Shown: positions 1-6,582, numbered from the stretch's first letter. The stretch is 8,786 bases of DNA from an uncultured Ruminococcus sp. (GCA_937894495.1 CALCRR010000154.1:1-8786); one strand, 5' to 3'. Program-made: numbers and translations. Notes: generated from the letters alone by a model not told the origin.

Positions 1-925
1 GCAAGCCGTTTACCATTTCTCTCAGATCACGCTGGAAGTTATCGCCAAGCTCTTTTGTCTTATCCATTTTTCCGCTGTCGATATAAGACTGATACTGCAT
101 CAGGGTATCATCACGGTAGGAGCAGTCAAAGAGTATTTTCACGCTGTCACCACGCTTTTCGTGGAGTGCGGTCAGACTGTCGAGAACAAGGTTGTTAGTG
201 GTCAGTCTGTCTGATATTTCAGTCGGAGCTTTCCACAAGTTCACAGCCGTTTCGTGCCAGCCGTCATAAAGCAGGAGCGAGCTGTCCACACAGACTGTCA
301 CATTTTCAGCGCTGGGAAAACGGTCGATCACATCATCAGCCAACAAGGAGGTCGCAAATCCGCCTGCTGAAAATCCTGTTACAAGCAGCGTGTCAGGCTC
401 TCCGATATACTGCTTGACCTGTTCCACATAAGCGGAGTAATTGCTGTAACCTGTGTGATACACAGTCTTTTTGCCCTCATAAGTTCCCGTGCCTGCGTGA
501 AAATCACCCGTCGCATAGGGTATCACGATAAAGCTCCAGTCTTTGAAAGGATTATCCTCGGCTGTGCTGCCGATACCGCCCTGTGCGACAAAGTCCTGTG
601 CCGTCATATTGGTCGCATAGAACTTATTACCGCCCTCGGAAGTCTCAGGAGTGATGCTCACACCGCCGCCGAAGAAATACACGACCACCTTGTTTTCTGT
701 ACCCTTGCGGAAGATGCCGTGCCATTCGCTGCCGTCCGAGGACTTTGCGCCGTCCACCTCGACCTCATACCACTTGCCGATCTCAGGTTCACCCTTGAGC
801 TTCGGAAATGTTTTGAGAAATGTCAGCTTCAGAAGAATAAAAATGCCTATTGCGATCACTAAAATGATGATGCCGATGATGATAAGCACCTTTTTCAGTT
901 TGCTTTTCGGTTTTACGTTCTCCAT
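1..925 (-). CDS. Membrane-anchored pectin acetylesterase / Notum-like serine hydrolase, C-terminus cut by window edge
   Basis: The reading frame is open from ATG at 925 to the left edge, giving 308 codons without a stop. Residues about 11-35 form one strongly hydrophobic segment after a Lys-rich start, so the protein is probably anchored in the membrane with its enzyme outside. The family marks are an oxyanion-type FGGG at 85-88, NPF at 125-127, a Y-A-T-G-D-x-H-A-G stretch near 137-144, and the nucleophile motif G-F-S-A-G-G with Ser186. These fit the pectinacetylesterase/Notum family, which removes acetyl or acyl groups from polysaccharide or lipid-type esters. The catalytic His, expected nearer the C-terminus, is outside the window. 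The start is supported by AGGAGG about 8 bases upstream. It follows the next hydrolase gene by only 14 bp, so both are probably co-transcribed. The natural substrate cannot be read from the sequence; plant cell-wall acetyl esters are an inference from the family. Confidence 0.82.
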   Translation of the reverse strand, partial: MENVKPKSKLKKVLIIIGIIILVIAIGIFILLKLTFLKTFPKLKGEPEIGKWYEVEVDGAKSSDGSEWHGIFRKGTENKVVVYFFGGGVSITPETSEGGNKFYATNMTAQDFVAQGGIGSTAEDNPFKDWSFIVIPYATGDFHAGTGTYEGKKTVYHTGYSNYSAYVEQVKQYIGEPDTLLVTGFSAGGFATSLLADDVIDRFPSAENVTVCVDSSLLLYDGWHETAVNLWKAPTEISDRLTTNNLVLDSLTALHEKRGDSVKILFDCSYRDDTLMQYQSYIDSGKMDKTKELGDNFQRDLREMVNGL

Positions 926-939
926 GACTACTCCTCCTC

Positions 940-1974
940 TTATGTATTGGATTCAAGAAATGCAAGCAATCTGTCAAATGCGTCCTTTGCCGTTTCATCG
1001 TTTCTTTCATTTGCTACAAAGCAATGTGGCTTTTCCTCGCCCTTTTCCGCATAGGGATCAACAAGCTCATTCCGGACGCCAAGCGCATCGAGCTTATCGT
1101 GCATTTCGTTCATATCGTAACGGTATTCACTGCCGAGCATGATAGAAGGCGGATAATCGCTTGTCATATGTGGAATACAGTCATAGCGGTTCAGTTCGTC
1201 TTTGTTCAGAAAAATCGAGCCTTTCACATAGTTGCCAACAAGGAATTTACAGCCGAGTGTAAAGCTCTCATAATCAAGCGGAGCATCATCTGCCACGATC
1301 GCACATACCTGTTCGGGAGTAAGTGCAGGAGATATACCGAGCAATTCAGCGTATTCGGGTGCTGTGATAACAGTCCCCATCTGGCAGGATATGATCGCTC
1401 CTGCCGAAGAACCCATAAGAATGACCTTGTCCATGTTCAGATGATATTCCTCGCTATGCTCCATGATATATGAAAATGCCTGATTCGCCTGTATCAGCGG
1501 AACGGGGAAATGCTCATCGGGTACAAGAGCGTAATCCACATTGACGATATTATATCCCGCAGCGCAAAGGTCGTCGATCAGGGCAGTCGCTTCATTTGCA
1601 GCAAGGGAATCGCCCATATTCTTGCTGCCTGCAAAGAAACCGCCGCCGTGGAAATAGAACAGAGTAGGTCTGTCGGCTTCTCTGTTTTTATCGGGATATA
1701 TAATGTCAAGAAAGCTGTTCGGGTAGTCCTTTGCATATTCGATCTCACTGATAAGATACTGTCCGTTTTCTTTCAAACCGTTCTGCGGTTCGTTCAAAGG
1801 TTCATAGGAGTTCAGCGGCTTTCCGTTGTCAGCCATTTTCTGAATGAAGCCAACTACGATCTGTGTGTGCGTAGCTGCAATGAAAAATCCACCAACGCAA
1901 AGTACGACCATAACAGCCAGAACGATCAATATGACTTTGAGTGCTTTATGCTTCTTTGCTGTACCTTTTCCCAT
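940..1974 (-). CDS. Membrane-anchored alpha/beta-hydrolase (HSL/acetyl-esterase type)
   Basis: A 344-residue protein with a basic N-terminus and one hydrophobic segment at about 12-34, which reads as a signal anchor placing the enzyme outside the membrane. H-G-G-G at 109-112 is the oxyanion-hole motif of the hormone-sensitive-lipase (Abhydrolase_3) branch, and G-S-S-A-G at 188-192 supplies the nucleophile Ser190. His317 in K-P-H-C-F is the likely catalytic base. The acid is unusual: where the family normally has G-x-x-D, this protein reads G-S-E-Y-R-Y-D, so Glu283 or Asp287 must serve. Such enzymes hydrolyse short acyl or acetyl esters. The start is backed by AAGGAGG eight bases upstream. It is first in an operon with the pectin-acetylesterase-like gene and diverges from a TetR regulator gene across a shared promoter region. 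The fold is clear; the substrate is unknown. Confidence 0.87.
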   Translation of the reverse strand: MGKGTAKKHKALKVILIVLAVMVVLCVGGFFIAATHTQIVVGFIQKMADNGKPLNSYEPLNEPQNGLKENGQYLISEIEYAKDYPNSFLDIIYPDKNREADRPTLFYFHGGGFFAGSKNMGDSLAANEATALIDDLCAAGYNIVNVDYALVPDEHFPVPLIQANQAFSYIMEHSEEYHLNMDKVILMGSSAGAIISCQMGTVITAPEYAELLGISPALTPEQVCAIVADDAPLDYESFTLGCKFLVGNYVKGSIFLNKDELNRYDCIPHMTSDYPPSIMLGSEYRYDMNEMHDKLDALGVRNELVDPYAEKGEEKPHCFVANERNDETAKDAFDRLLAFLESNT

Positions 1975-2000
1975 AACGACCCTCCTTTCTGATCAAGTGC

Positions 2001-2029
2001 TTGACAAAACCGCTTTTCTATGATACTAT
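2001..2029 (+). promoter_or_regulatory. Promoter of the tetR-type gene
   Basis: A perfect -35 TTGACA lies at 2001-2006, with a 17-base spacer to TACTAT at 2024-2029; a TATAAT at 2027-2032 would give a 20-base spacer. The transcript would start near 2036 and run about 85 bases to the ATG at 2121. The -10 lies inside the palindrome at 2021-2036. Confidence 0.6.
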
Positions 2030-2036
2030 AATATCA
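2021..2036. promoter_or_regulatory. Probable TetR operator over both -10 elements
   Basis: This is the imperfect palindrome TGATACTATAATATCA. It covers the -10 elements of both divergent promoters and shares TGATACTAT with the larger palindrome 35 bp to the right. A bound repressor here would shut both directions. The binding protein is inferred to be the adjacent TetR. Confidence 0.5.
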
Positions 2037-2056
2037 TAAAATGACTGCAAAGTCAA
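2028..2056 (-). promoter_or_regulatory. Promoter of the two-hydrolase operon
   Basis: Read on the minus strand, -35 TTGACT (2056-2051) is followed by a 17-base spacer and -10 TATTAT (2033-2028). It drives the hydrolase pair starting at 1974. Its -10 element overlaps that of the opposed tetR promoter, so the two promoters cannot easily be occupied together. Confidence 0.65.
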
Positions 2057-2070
2057 TAAGATCGGGAAAA

Positions 2071-2096
2071 TGATACTATTTGGCGAAATAGTATCA
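2071..2096. promoter_or_regulatory. Perfect 11-bp-arm palindrome, probable second TetR operator
   Basis: The arms TGATACTATTT and AAATAGTATCA are perfectly complementary around the 4-base centre GGCG. The site lies in the 5' leader of the tetR gene, 24 bp before its ATG, and just upstream of the -35 of the hydrolase promoter. Size and symmetry fit a TetR dimer or dimer-pair site. It could also form an RNA hairpin in the tetR leader. Confidence 0.6.
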
Positions 2097-2120
2097 TCAG
2101 GCAGAAAGGAAGAACGGAAA

Positions 2121-2630
2121 ATGTCTGAATATGTGACCTCAGCCTACGGTGAAGCGCTGTTCAAGCTGATGAAAAAGAAGAACATCGAGAAGATCACCGT
2201 GGACGAGCTGTGCGAGGAAGGCGGCATCGGCAGAGCGACCTATTTTCGCAATTTCAGATCAAAGGACGAGATCATCACCGCCTACATCATCATGAAGTGG
2301 CGAGAATATGAGCGTGAACACAGGCTAAAGGAACATCAGTTGAGCGACAGCTACCGTGTCAGGCGGTACTTTGATTTTTGCTATTCACTTCGGAAAAAGA
2401 ACGACCTTATTATCGGGCAGGGGCATCACGGAGCGATCCTGTCAGCTTATGAGGTCATCATGACCGACAGCGACACCGAGCAGACCTCGGAAACCTACGA
2501 AAGCTACTACCTTGCCTATGGGCTTTTCGGTATCTTCATGAAGTGGGCAAAAGGCGGTTATGCCGAGTCGGCGCAGGAGATGACGCAGATCGTGGTGGAG
2601 AGGATATTTGCGGGCGAAACGGAAAAATAA
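2121..2630 (+). CDS. TetR/AcrR-family transcriptional regulator
   Basis: A 169-residue regulator. Residues about 8-50 form the TetR N-terminal DNA-binding domain: a first helix, then a helix-turn-helix around T-V-D-E-L-C-E-E-G-G-I-G-R-A-T-Y-F-R-N-F, with the typical closing S-K-D-E-I. The rest is the helical ligand and dimerisation domain, with aromatic-rich helices and no recognisable ligand signature. I chose ATG 2121 because AAAGGAAG precedes it by about 10 bases. An in-frame ATG at 2070 has no ribosome site and would lie at the edge of the operator palindrome. The gene diverges from the membrane hydrolase operon and shares its regulatory region, which carries two TGATACTAT palindromes. 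It probably represses itself and the hydrolases until a small effector binds. It ends at a bidirectional terminator facing the cardiolipin synthase gene. Confidence 0.85.
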   Translation: MSEYVTSAYGEALFKLMKKKNIEKITVDELCEEGGIGRATYFRNFRSKDEIITAYIIMKWREYEREHRLKEHQLSDSYRVRRYFDFCYSLRKKNDLIIGQGHHGAILSAYEVIMTDSDTEQTSETYESYYLAYGLFGIFMKWAKGGYAESAQEMTQIVVERIFAGETEK

Positions 2631-2646
2631 CAACTCTAAACAGAAA

Positions 2647-2680
2647 AACGCTCTCTGACAGTTCAGGGAGCGTTTGCTGT
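2647..2680. terminator. Bidirectional terminator between tetR and cls
   Basis: A 12-bp stem (AACGCTCTCTGA with TCAGGGAGCGTT, one G-T pair) closes a CAGT loop at 2647-2674. A T-rich stretch (TGCTGTTGTTT) follows on the plus strand and TTTCTGTTT on the minus strand. It lies between two convergent genes and can end both transcripts. Confidence 0.8.
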
Positions 2681-2684
2681 TGTT

Positions 2685-4241
2685 TCACATCAGCGGAGCA
2701 ATCAGCTTCATAAAGCCGCCGAGCATTTTAGTCCTCAGTTTTTCTTTTTTGATCGTCTCAACTGTCACCTCTCTGCACTTGGCGAGGGTGCTTTCAAAGT
2801 CGTCTTCTATCTGTGTGATACAGCTTGTATGATACAGATATGTCGCACACTCAAAGTGGTGGTAAAGGCTTCTGTAATCAAGGTTTATCGTGCCGACTAC
2901 CGCCTTTACATCATCGCTTACAAACACCTTTGCGTGAACGAAGCCGGGGGTGTATTCGTATATTTTCACGCCAGCTTTGGTAAGCGTCTTGTAGTGTGTT
3001 TTCGCCAGAGCGTAAGCCGCCTTTTTATCGGGGATACCCGGCAGTATTATCTTAACATCAACGCCCCTTTGTGCCGCAAATTTCAGAGCGGTTTCAAGCT
3101 CGTTGTCAAGTATCAGGTAGGGTGTCATGATATGCACATAGCTTTTGGCACGGTTAAGTATATCCATATACACCATTTCACCCACCTTGTCATCATCAAG
3201 GGGGCAGTCACCGAATGGCATTACAAAGCCGTCTGTCTGAGCCTTTTCGGGTGCGAGGAACTCGTCCCACTGCGGCTCTTTCTCGTCAATGTTCCACATC
3301 TGCAAGAACATCAGCGTAAAGCTCTGCACCGCCTCGCCTTTGAGCATCAAAGCTGTGTCCTTCCAATGTCCGAAGCGCCGGGTTTTGTTGATGTACTCGT
3401 CTGCAAGATTTACTCCGCCGTTGAAAGCTACCCTGCCGTCGATCACAAGTATTTTTCTATGGTCACGGTAATTGTATTGGGTGGAAATAAAGGGCGAGAT
3501 CGGCGTGAAGGGCTTGCATTTTATGCCCAGCTTGCCCATTCTCTTAGGGTAATCGTGGGGCAGCAGGCTCACCTCGCACATTCCGTCATACATCACTCTT
3601 ACGTCAACGCCCTGAGCCGCCTTGTCAGCAAGTATTTTCAGAATACTGCCCCACATATAGCCCTCGTCAATGATGAAGTATTCCATAAAGATAAAATGCT
3701 CCGCCTTTTTAAGCTCCGTGGTCATTGCGGCGAACTTGTCCTCACCTAACAGAAAATACTGCACCTGCGTGTTTTCATAAATCGGGAAAGAGCCTGTCCT
3801 GCAAAGGTATCGGCACAGGTCGTCTGTCCCCGACTCCACAAGCTCGTTTTTTGCTATCGTGACCTCGTCTTGACTTATCTTTTCACGGCTCAAAGCGATA
3901 AGCTGTGCTATCCGCCATTTGGTGACTCTGTGACCTATATCCTTTTTTGTGTACCACAGCATTATTGTTGCTGGAACGGGGAAAAGCATAATAAGGTTGA
4001 GCCACGTCAGCTTAGCCGAGGAATCCATATCGCAGTTGAAAAGATAAAATATCATTCCCAGCGAGAATATCACCTGCACCAAAGCAAATATCTTGAAATA
4101 CTCCGCAAACCAGCTATACACCGACAAAATGATATTGAGCTGCACCCACATTAGCAGCACCACTATCCCCACACGGCTGAACACGATACGCAAAAGCCCT
4201 TTTTTCTTTTTGGGCGCCAGATTTATTAACTCGTTCTCCAT
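2685..4241 (-). CDS. cls: Cardiolipin synthase (phospholipase D superfamily)
   Basis: A 518-residue membrane enzyme that joins two phosphatidylglycerol molecules into cardiolipin plus glycerol. Hydrophobic segments at about 18-42, 47-68 and 79-97 match the N-terminal membrane region of bacterial cardiolipin synthases. Two phospholipase-D catalytic motifs follow: H-R-K-I-L-V-I-D at 261-268, then G-G-V-N, and H-A-K-V-F-V-S-D at 436-443, then G-T-I-N-L-D-Y-R-S. Both HxKx4D motifs are intact, and the length is normal for the family (about 480-520). The start has an excellent AAGGAGG seven bases upstream. The gene has its own promoter (-10 at 4295-4300) and a hairpin in its leader, and it ends at a terminator shared with the convergent tetR gene. 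No operon partner is visible, so it seems to be transcribed alone. Confidence in the family is high; a paralogous cls elsewhere in the genome is possible. Confidence 0.93.
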   Translation of the reverse strand: MENELINLAPKKKKGLLRIVFSRVGIVVLLMWVQLNIILSVYSWFAEYFKIFALVQVIFSLGMIFYLFNCDMDSSAKLTWLNLIMLFPVPATIMLWYTKKDIGHRVTKWRIAQLIALSREKISQDEVTIAKNELVESGTDDLCRYLCRTGSFPIYENTQVQYFLLGEDKFAAMTTELKKAEHFIFMEYFIIDEGYMWGSILKILADKAAQGVDVRVMYDGMCEVSLLPHDYPKRMGKLGIKCKPFTPISPFISTQYNYRDHRKILVIDGRVAFNGGVNLADEYINKTRRFGHWKDTALMLKGEAVQSFTLMFLQMWNIDEKEPQWDEFLAPEKAQTDGFVMPFGDCPLDDDKVGEMVYMDILNRAKSYVHIMTPYLILDNELETALKFAAQRGVDVKIILPGIPDKKAAYALAKTHYKTLTKAGVKIYEYTPGFVHAKVFVSDDVKAVVGTINLDYRSLYHHFECATYLYHTSCITQIEDDFESTLAKCREVTVETIKKEKLRTKMLGGFMKLIAPLM

Positions 4242-4261
4242 GATGACCTCCTTACAGATAA

Positions 4262-4284
4262 CCCCACGCTGATAAAACGTGGGG
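4262..4284 (-). promoter_or_regulatory. Hairpin at the 5' end of the cls transcript
   Basis: The 7-bp stem CCCCACG/CGTGGGG encloses a 9-base loop. It begins within a few bases of the predicted cls transcript start (about 4288) and ends shortly before the ribosome site. It could stabilise the mRNA or modulate its translation. A terminator of the truncated ABC gene is less likely, because the following T run is weak. Confidence 0.5.
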
Positions 4285-4294
4285 CGCTTTTATA

Positions 4295-4323
4295 ATTATA
4301 TCATAAATTTGTTCTGTATTCAA
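4295..4323 (-). promoter_or_regulatory. Promoter of cls
   Basis: On the minus strand, -35 TTGAAT (4323-4318), a 17-base spacer and a perfect -10 TATAAT (4300-4295). It sits immediately behind the stop codon of the ABC remnant. Confidence 0.75.
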
Positions 4324-4326
4324 GAC

Positions 4327-4866
4327 CTATGCGAACTGGCTGTTATACAGCACTGCATATTTGCCGTTTTGCTTCATAAGCTCATCGTGATCTCCGGCTT
4401 CCTTAATGTCGCCGTTTTCCATATACAGTATCATATCCGCATCACGGATCGCAGAGAGCCTGTGCGCTATGACAAAGCTCGTCCTGCCCTTCATCAGCCT
4501 TGCCATAGCAGTCTGAATGATAAGCTCAGTATGCGTGTCCACATTACTTGTTGCTTCATCAAGTATCATGATCTCAGGATCGGAAGCGATCGCTCTTGCA
4601 ATAGTCAAAAGCTGTCTCTCACCCTGAGATATATTCTCTGCGCCCTTTGAAAGCACCATATTATAGGAATCAAGGAGAGTGCGGATAAAACCGTCAGCCT
4701 GTGCCGAACGTGCGGCTTCTACAAGCTGTTCGTGGGTAAGCCCGTCCTTGCTGTATGCGAGGTTTTCCTCAATAGTCCATTCAAAGAGCCATGTATCCTG
4801 CAAGACCATTCCGAAACGGCTGCAAAGCTCTTTGCGTGTCATTTTTCTTGTATCCACTCCATCAAC
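4327..4866 (-). pseudogene. 5'-truncated ABC exporter gene: C-terminal part of the ATPase domain only
   Basis: About 180 codons that align by motif with the end of a multidrug/lipid-type ABC exporter (membrane domain fused to ATPase, normally about 580-620 residues). Counting from the GTG at 4857, the Q-loop V-L-Q-D is at 18-21, the signature I-S-Q-G-E-R-Q at 76-82, Walker B I-M-I-L-D-E at 96-101, and the switch His at 122. The whole membrane domain and Walker A are absent, so it cannot bind and hydrolyse ATP as an exporter. Recognisable coding begins at V-D-G-V-D-T-R (4866). The frame upstream is AT-rich, unlike an ABC protein, and closes at TAA codons near 4930. No ribosome site precedes the GTG at 4857 or the next ATG. 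The usual L-F-x-G-T-I reads L-F-E-W-T-I, consistent with relaxed selection. I read it as a remnant cut at a recombination junction. Confidence 0.82.
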
Positions 4867-5572
4867 TGTTGTTTTGATGAATTGTGTAGATATGTATATG
4901 TACGATATTGATTCTTTATTATATTATTATATGTTGAGTGCATCTAATGAATCGTCTATATGTTTCCAGTGGTTCTTCACTCGAAATTATGCTGCACAGA
5001 TTCTCACATTCTTTTCCTGCGCCCTTTCATTTTTATCCTATCAGCGAATAAGAAACTCTCGTATACTATTTAACTTTATTTCGCTTAGAATAAAAATGAA
5101 TTATGCAGGGAGTGACAGTTTGTTTTCTTTCAAGTCTCTTTTTTTATAATGTAGAAAAAATAATAATAGAGATAAAGCTGTATGATTGCTGGAAAATGAA
5201 ATTGAAAAACAATATACTTCCGTTTGATTTCTTTTACTCTTTCACTTTGATAACAGATCATACTCTATATGTTTTGAAATACATAAAAGTGAAATGTAAA
5301 AGAGAGGATAACGGAAGATGAAAATGTAGATGCATCAATTGTAATCTTTCACTATTCCTTTCTGATAATTGATGGAAATGATAATGGAACGATAAAAGAA
5401 TGAATGCGTTTGAATTATTAAATTGTTCCATATGAAACTTTTTGATCTTCCATTTGGTTTTCTTTTTAGGGTATATACTTTTATACTTGTATAAGCTCAT
5501 AAATTATTGAAGGATTAAAGGAAAGGATAAAGGAAGATTTAACGAATGATTGGAAATGACAATAATATAATT
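4867..5572. other. AT-rich stretch without a credible gene
   Basis: Composition drops sharply at the ABC truncation point. Short open frames exist, including one from 4876 to 5149 on the plus strand with hydrophobic runs, but none has a ribosome site, a promoter or a recognisable motif. The right part (about 5480-5570) is purine-rich, with recurring GGA(A/T)A motifs. The one clear structure is the inverted repeat at 5217-5317. Confidence 0.6.
5217..5317. repeat. Long imperfect inverted repeat, 32-bp arms
   Basis: The left arm, 5217-5248 (begins CTTCCGTT, contains CTTTTAC, ends TTTCACTTT), matches the reverse complement of the right arm, 5286-5317. The three blocks of 8, 8 and 9 bp are identical, with small mismatches or a one-base gap between them. 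The loop is 37 bases. The element could be a remnant of a miniature inverted-repeat element or a structured RNA. No flanking target duplication is evident. Confidence 0.6.
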
Positions 5573-5646
5573 ACTGTCTAATTTTTAGACAGTGATATAA
5601 TAAAAAAGTGTTTTAGTAAATAACTACTGGTGAATTTTTAGACAGT
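5573..5646. repeat. Two outlying copies of the 21-bp palindrome (family I)
   Basis: Copy 1 (5573-5593) is the perfect form, ACTGTCTAA-TTT-TTAGACAGT. Copy 2 (5626-5646) has a variant left arm ACTGGTGAA and an intact right arm. They lie about 650 bp left of the main cluster at 6302-6489. Confidence 0.8.
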
Positions 5647-5816
5647 ACTACGAGATACGGAGAGATATCTTCTGTTTAGTGTTTATTTCCGGTTTTTATT
5701 CCGATTTATATCGTTTTTTTAACCTACCCCCTAAACATAAAATCAATGTAGTCAGATTTTGGATATTTTTTGAATGCTTTTCTGTTATTTTTCGTTATTT
5801 GAAAATTAAAATCATA

Positions 5817-5849
5817 TCAGTTTATAGTCAGTTTGTGGTCAGTTTAGTA
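5817..5849 (+). repeat. Three 11-bp direct repeats (iteron-like)
   Basis: TCAGTTTATAG, TCAGTTTGTGG and TCAGTTTAGTA follow each other without gaps at 5817, 5828 and 5839. The 11-bp step is close to one DNA turn, so a protein would see the repeats on one face. Confidence 0.65.
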
Positions 5850-5852
5850 TTA

Positions 5853-5873
5853 GTCGCCTGACCCGGGGTCGCC
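5853..5873. repeat. GC-rich palindrome flanked by GTCGCC direct repeats
   Basis: GACCC-G-GGGTC (5860-5870) is a perfect 11-bp palindrome with one central base. GTCGCC occurs at 5853-5858 and again at 5868-5873. It stands out as a GC-rich island in AT-rich DNA and directly follows the three 11-bp repeats. Its function is not recognised. Confidence 0.45.
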
Positions 5874-5987
5874 AAAACGTGTGAAAAACCTAAAAATGAT
5901 AGCGGTTTTCGTTGTGTTTTCCTTTGTATCTTCCTTTAAGACCCTAACCCTAAAAATTTAGTCCTTCGATGCAAAAATCAGCCTTTT

Positions 5988-6026
5988 TCTCCATTTTTTG
6001 GAGAATTATTCTCCACTATTTGGAGA
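5988..6026. repeat. Two copies of palindrome family III (TCTCC-N7-GGAGA)
   Basis: The copies lie at 5988-6004 and 6010-6026 and start 22 bp apart. The arms are identical in both and the 7-base centres are AT-rich. Confidence 0.6.
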
Positions 6027-6058
6027 TATTTGAAAGGATTTGCCAATAAAAATTTTAG

Positions 6059-6217
6059 CTTTAGCGTACTAAAGTGAATTTTTAATTTAGCTTTAGCGTG
6101 CTAAAGTTTTAGCTTTAGTGGGCTAAAGTACGTCAAACCACGCAATTACGTTGCTTTTGGCAATTTCACTTTATCACGATAAAGCTAAATCGCATTTTTA
6201 GGTTTAGCGGACTAAAG
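6059..6217. repeat. Five copies of palindrome family II (CTTTAG-N4-CTAAAG)
   Basis: Copies lie at 6059-6074, 6091-6106, 6113-6128, 6169-6184 and 6202-6217. The first three share the left flank TTTTAG or TTTAG and read CTTTAGCGTA, CTTTAGCGTG and CTTTAGTGGG before CTAAAG. The fourth (CTTTATCACGATAAAG) lies in opposite orientation, judging from its TTTAG flank on the other strand, and has a paired change in both arms. The fifth begins with G instead of C. Spacing of copies 2 and 3 is 22 bp. Confidence 0.75.
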
Positions 6218-6301
6218 TGGTTCTGCGTCTTGGGGAGCTATATAATACATAACCTATATACCATGATAGATGACGGTATTTTCGCTCCATAATTACAATT
6301 C

Positions 6302-6489
6302 ACTGTCTAATTTTTAGACAATGTACTGTCTAAATTTTAGTCAATGGACTGTCTAATTCTTAGACAGTAATTCAGACTTGTTTTGTAGCAATTACTGGTG
6401 AATTATTAGACAGTGATTGAAACATACTACTGTCTAAAACTTAGCCAGTATCCATAACGCAAAAAATCACTGTCTAATATTTAGCCAGT
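6302..6489. repeat. Main cluster of six 21-bp palindromes (family I)
   Basis: Copies start at 6302, 6325, 6348, 6394, 6429 and 6469. The first three are exactly 23 bp apart and the fourth is 46 bp further on. The consensus is ACTGTCTAA-N3-TTAGACAGT. Variant arms are ACTGGTGAA (6394), TTAGTCAAT (6325), TTAGACAAT (6302) and TTAGCCAGT (6429, 6469). The changes in one arm are not compensated in the other, which argues for protein-binding DNA sites and against a conserved RNA hairpin. No gene lies within the cluster. Confidence 0.85.
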
Positions 6490-6553
6490 AATGACTCCGA
6501 TCATCAAAAGGAATCCTGTCATAGAAAAGACCTCGCATAGTGACGTTATGAAT

Positions 6554-6582
6554 GATAAAAGGCGGTCTCAATTGAGATCGCC
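6554..6582 (-). terminator. Terminator of the GNAT gene
   Basis: On the minus strand a 9-bp stem (GGCGATCTC/GAGACCGCC, one G-T pair) with an AATT loop is followed by TTTTATC. It lies 40 bp behind the stop codon of the acetyltransferase gene. Confidence 0.75.

Noticed and set aside
2070..2120. Upstream ATG start for the TetR protein
   Set aside because: It has no ribosome site and its first codons are the operator palindrome; the shorter form has normal TetR length and a ribosome site.
2829..3749. Long plus-strand frame inside cls
   Set aside because: It is the antisense shadow of a clearly conserved cardiolipin synthase gene; the residues show no domain and there is no ribosome site.
4857..4859. 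GTG as a true start of a short ABC-type protein
   Set aside because: The codon is an internal Val of the conserved V-D-G-V-D-T-R stretch and no ribosome site precedes it, so the fragment is better read as a truncated gene.
4876..5149. Plus-strand frame of 91 codons with hydrophobic stretches
   Set aside because: No ribosome site or promoter, the composition is plain AT-rich, and its upstream extension is antisense to the ABC remnant.
5679..5861. 60-codon plus-strand frame
   Set aside because: It starts at GTG without a ribosome site, its composition follows the local AT bias, and it runs into the direct repeats.
5941..5957. Telomere-like CCCTAACCCTAA
   Set aside because: Only two units; too short to mean more than chance in AT-rich DNA, and bacteria with linear ends use other sequences.
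6302..6489. CRISPR-like array
   Set aside because: Units are 21-bp imperfect palindromes with 2-25 bases between them, the gaps are too short and irregular for spacers, the repeats vary, and no cas gene is present.
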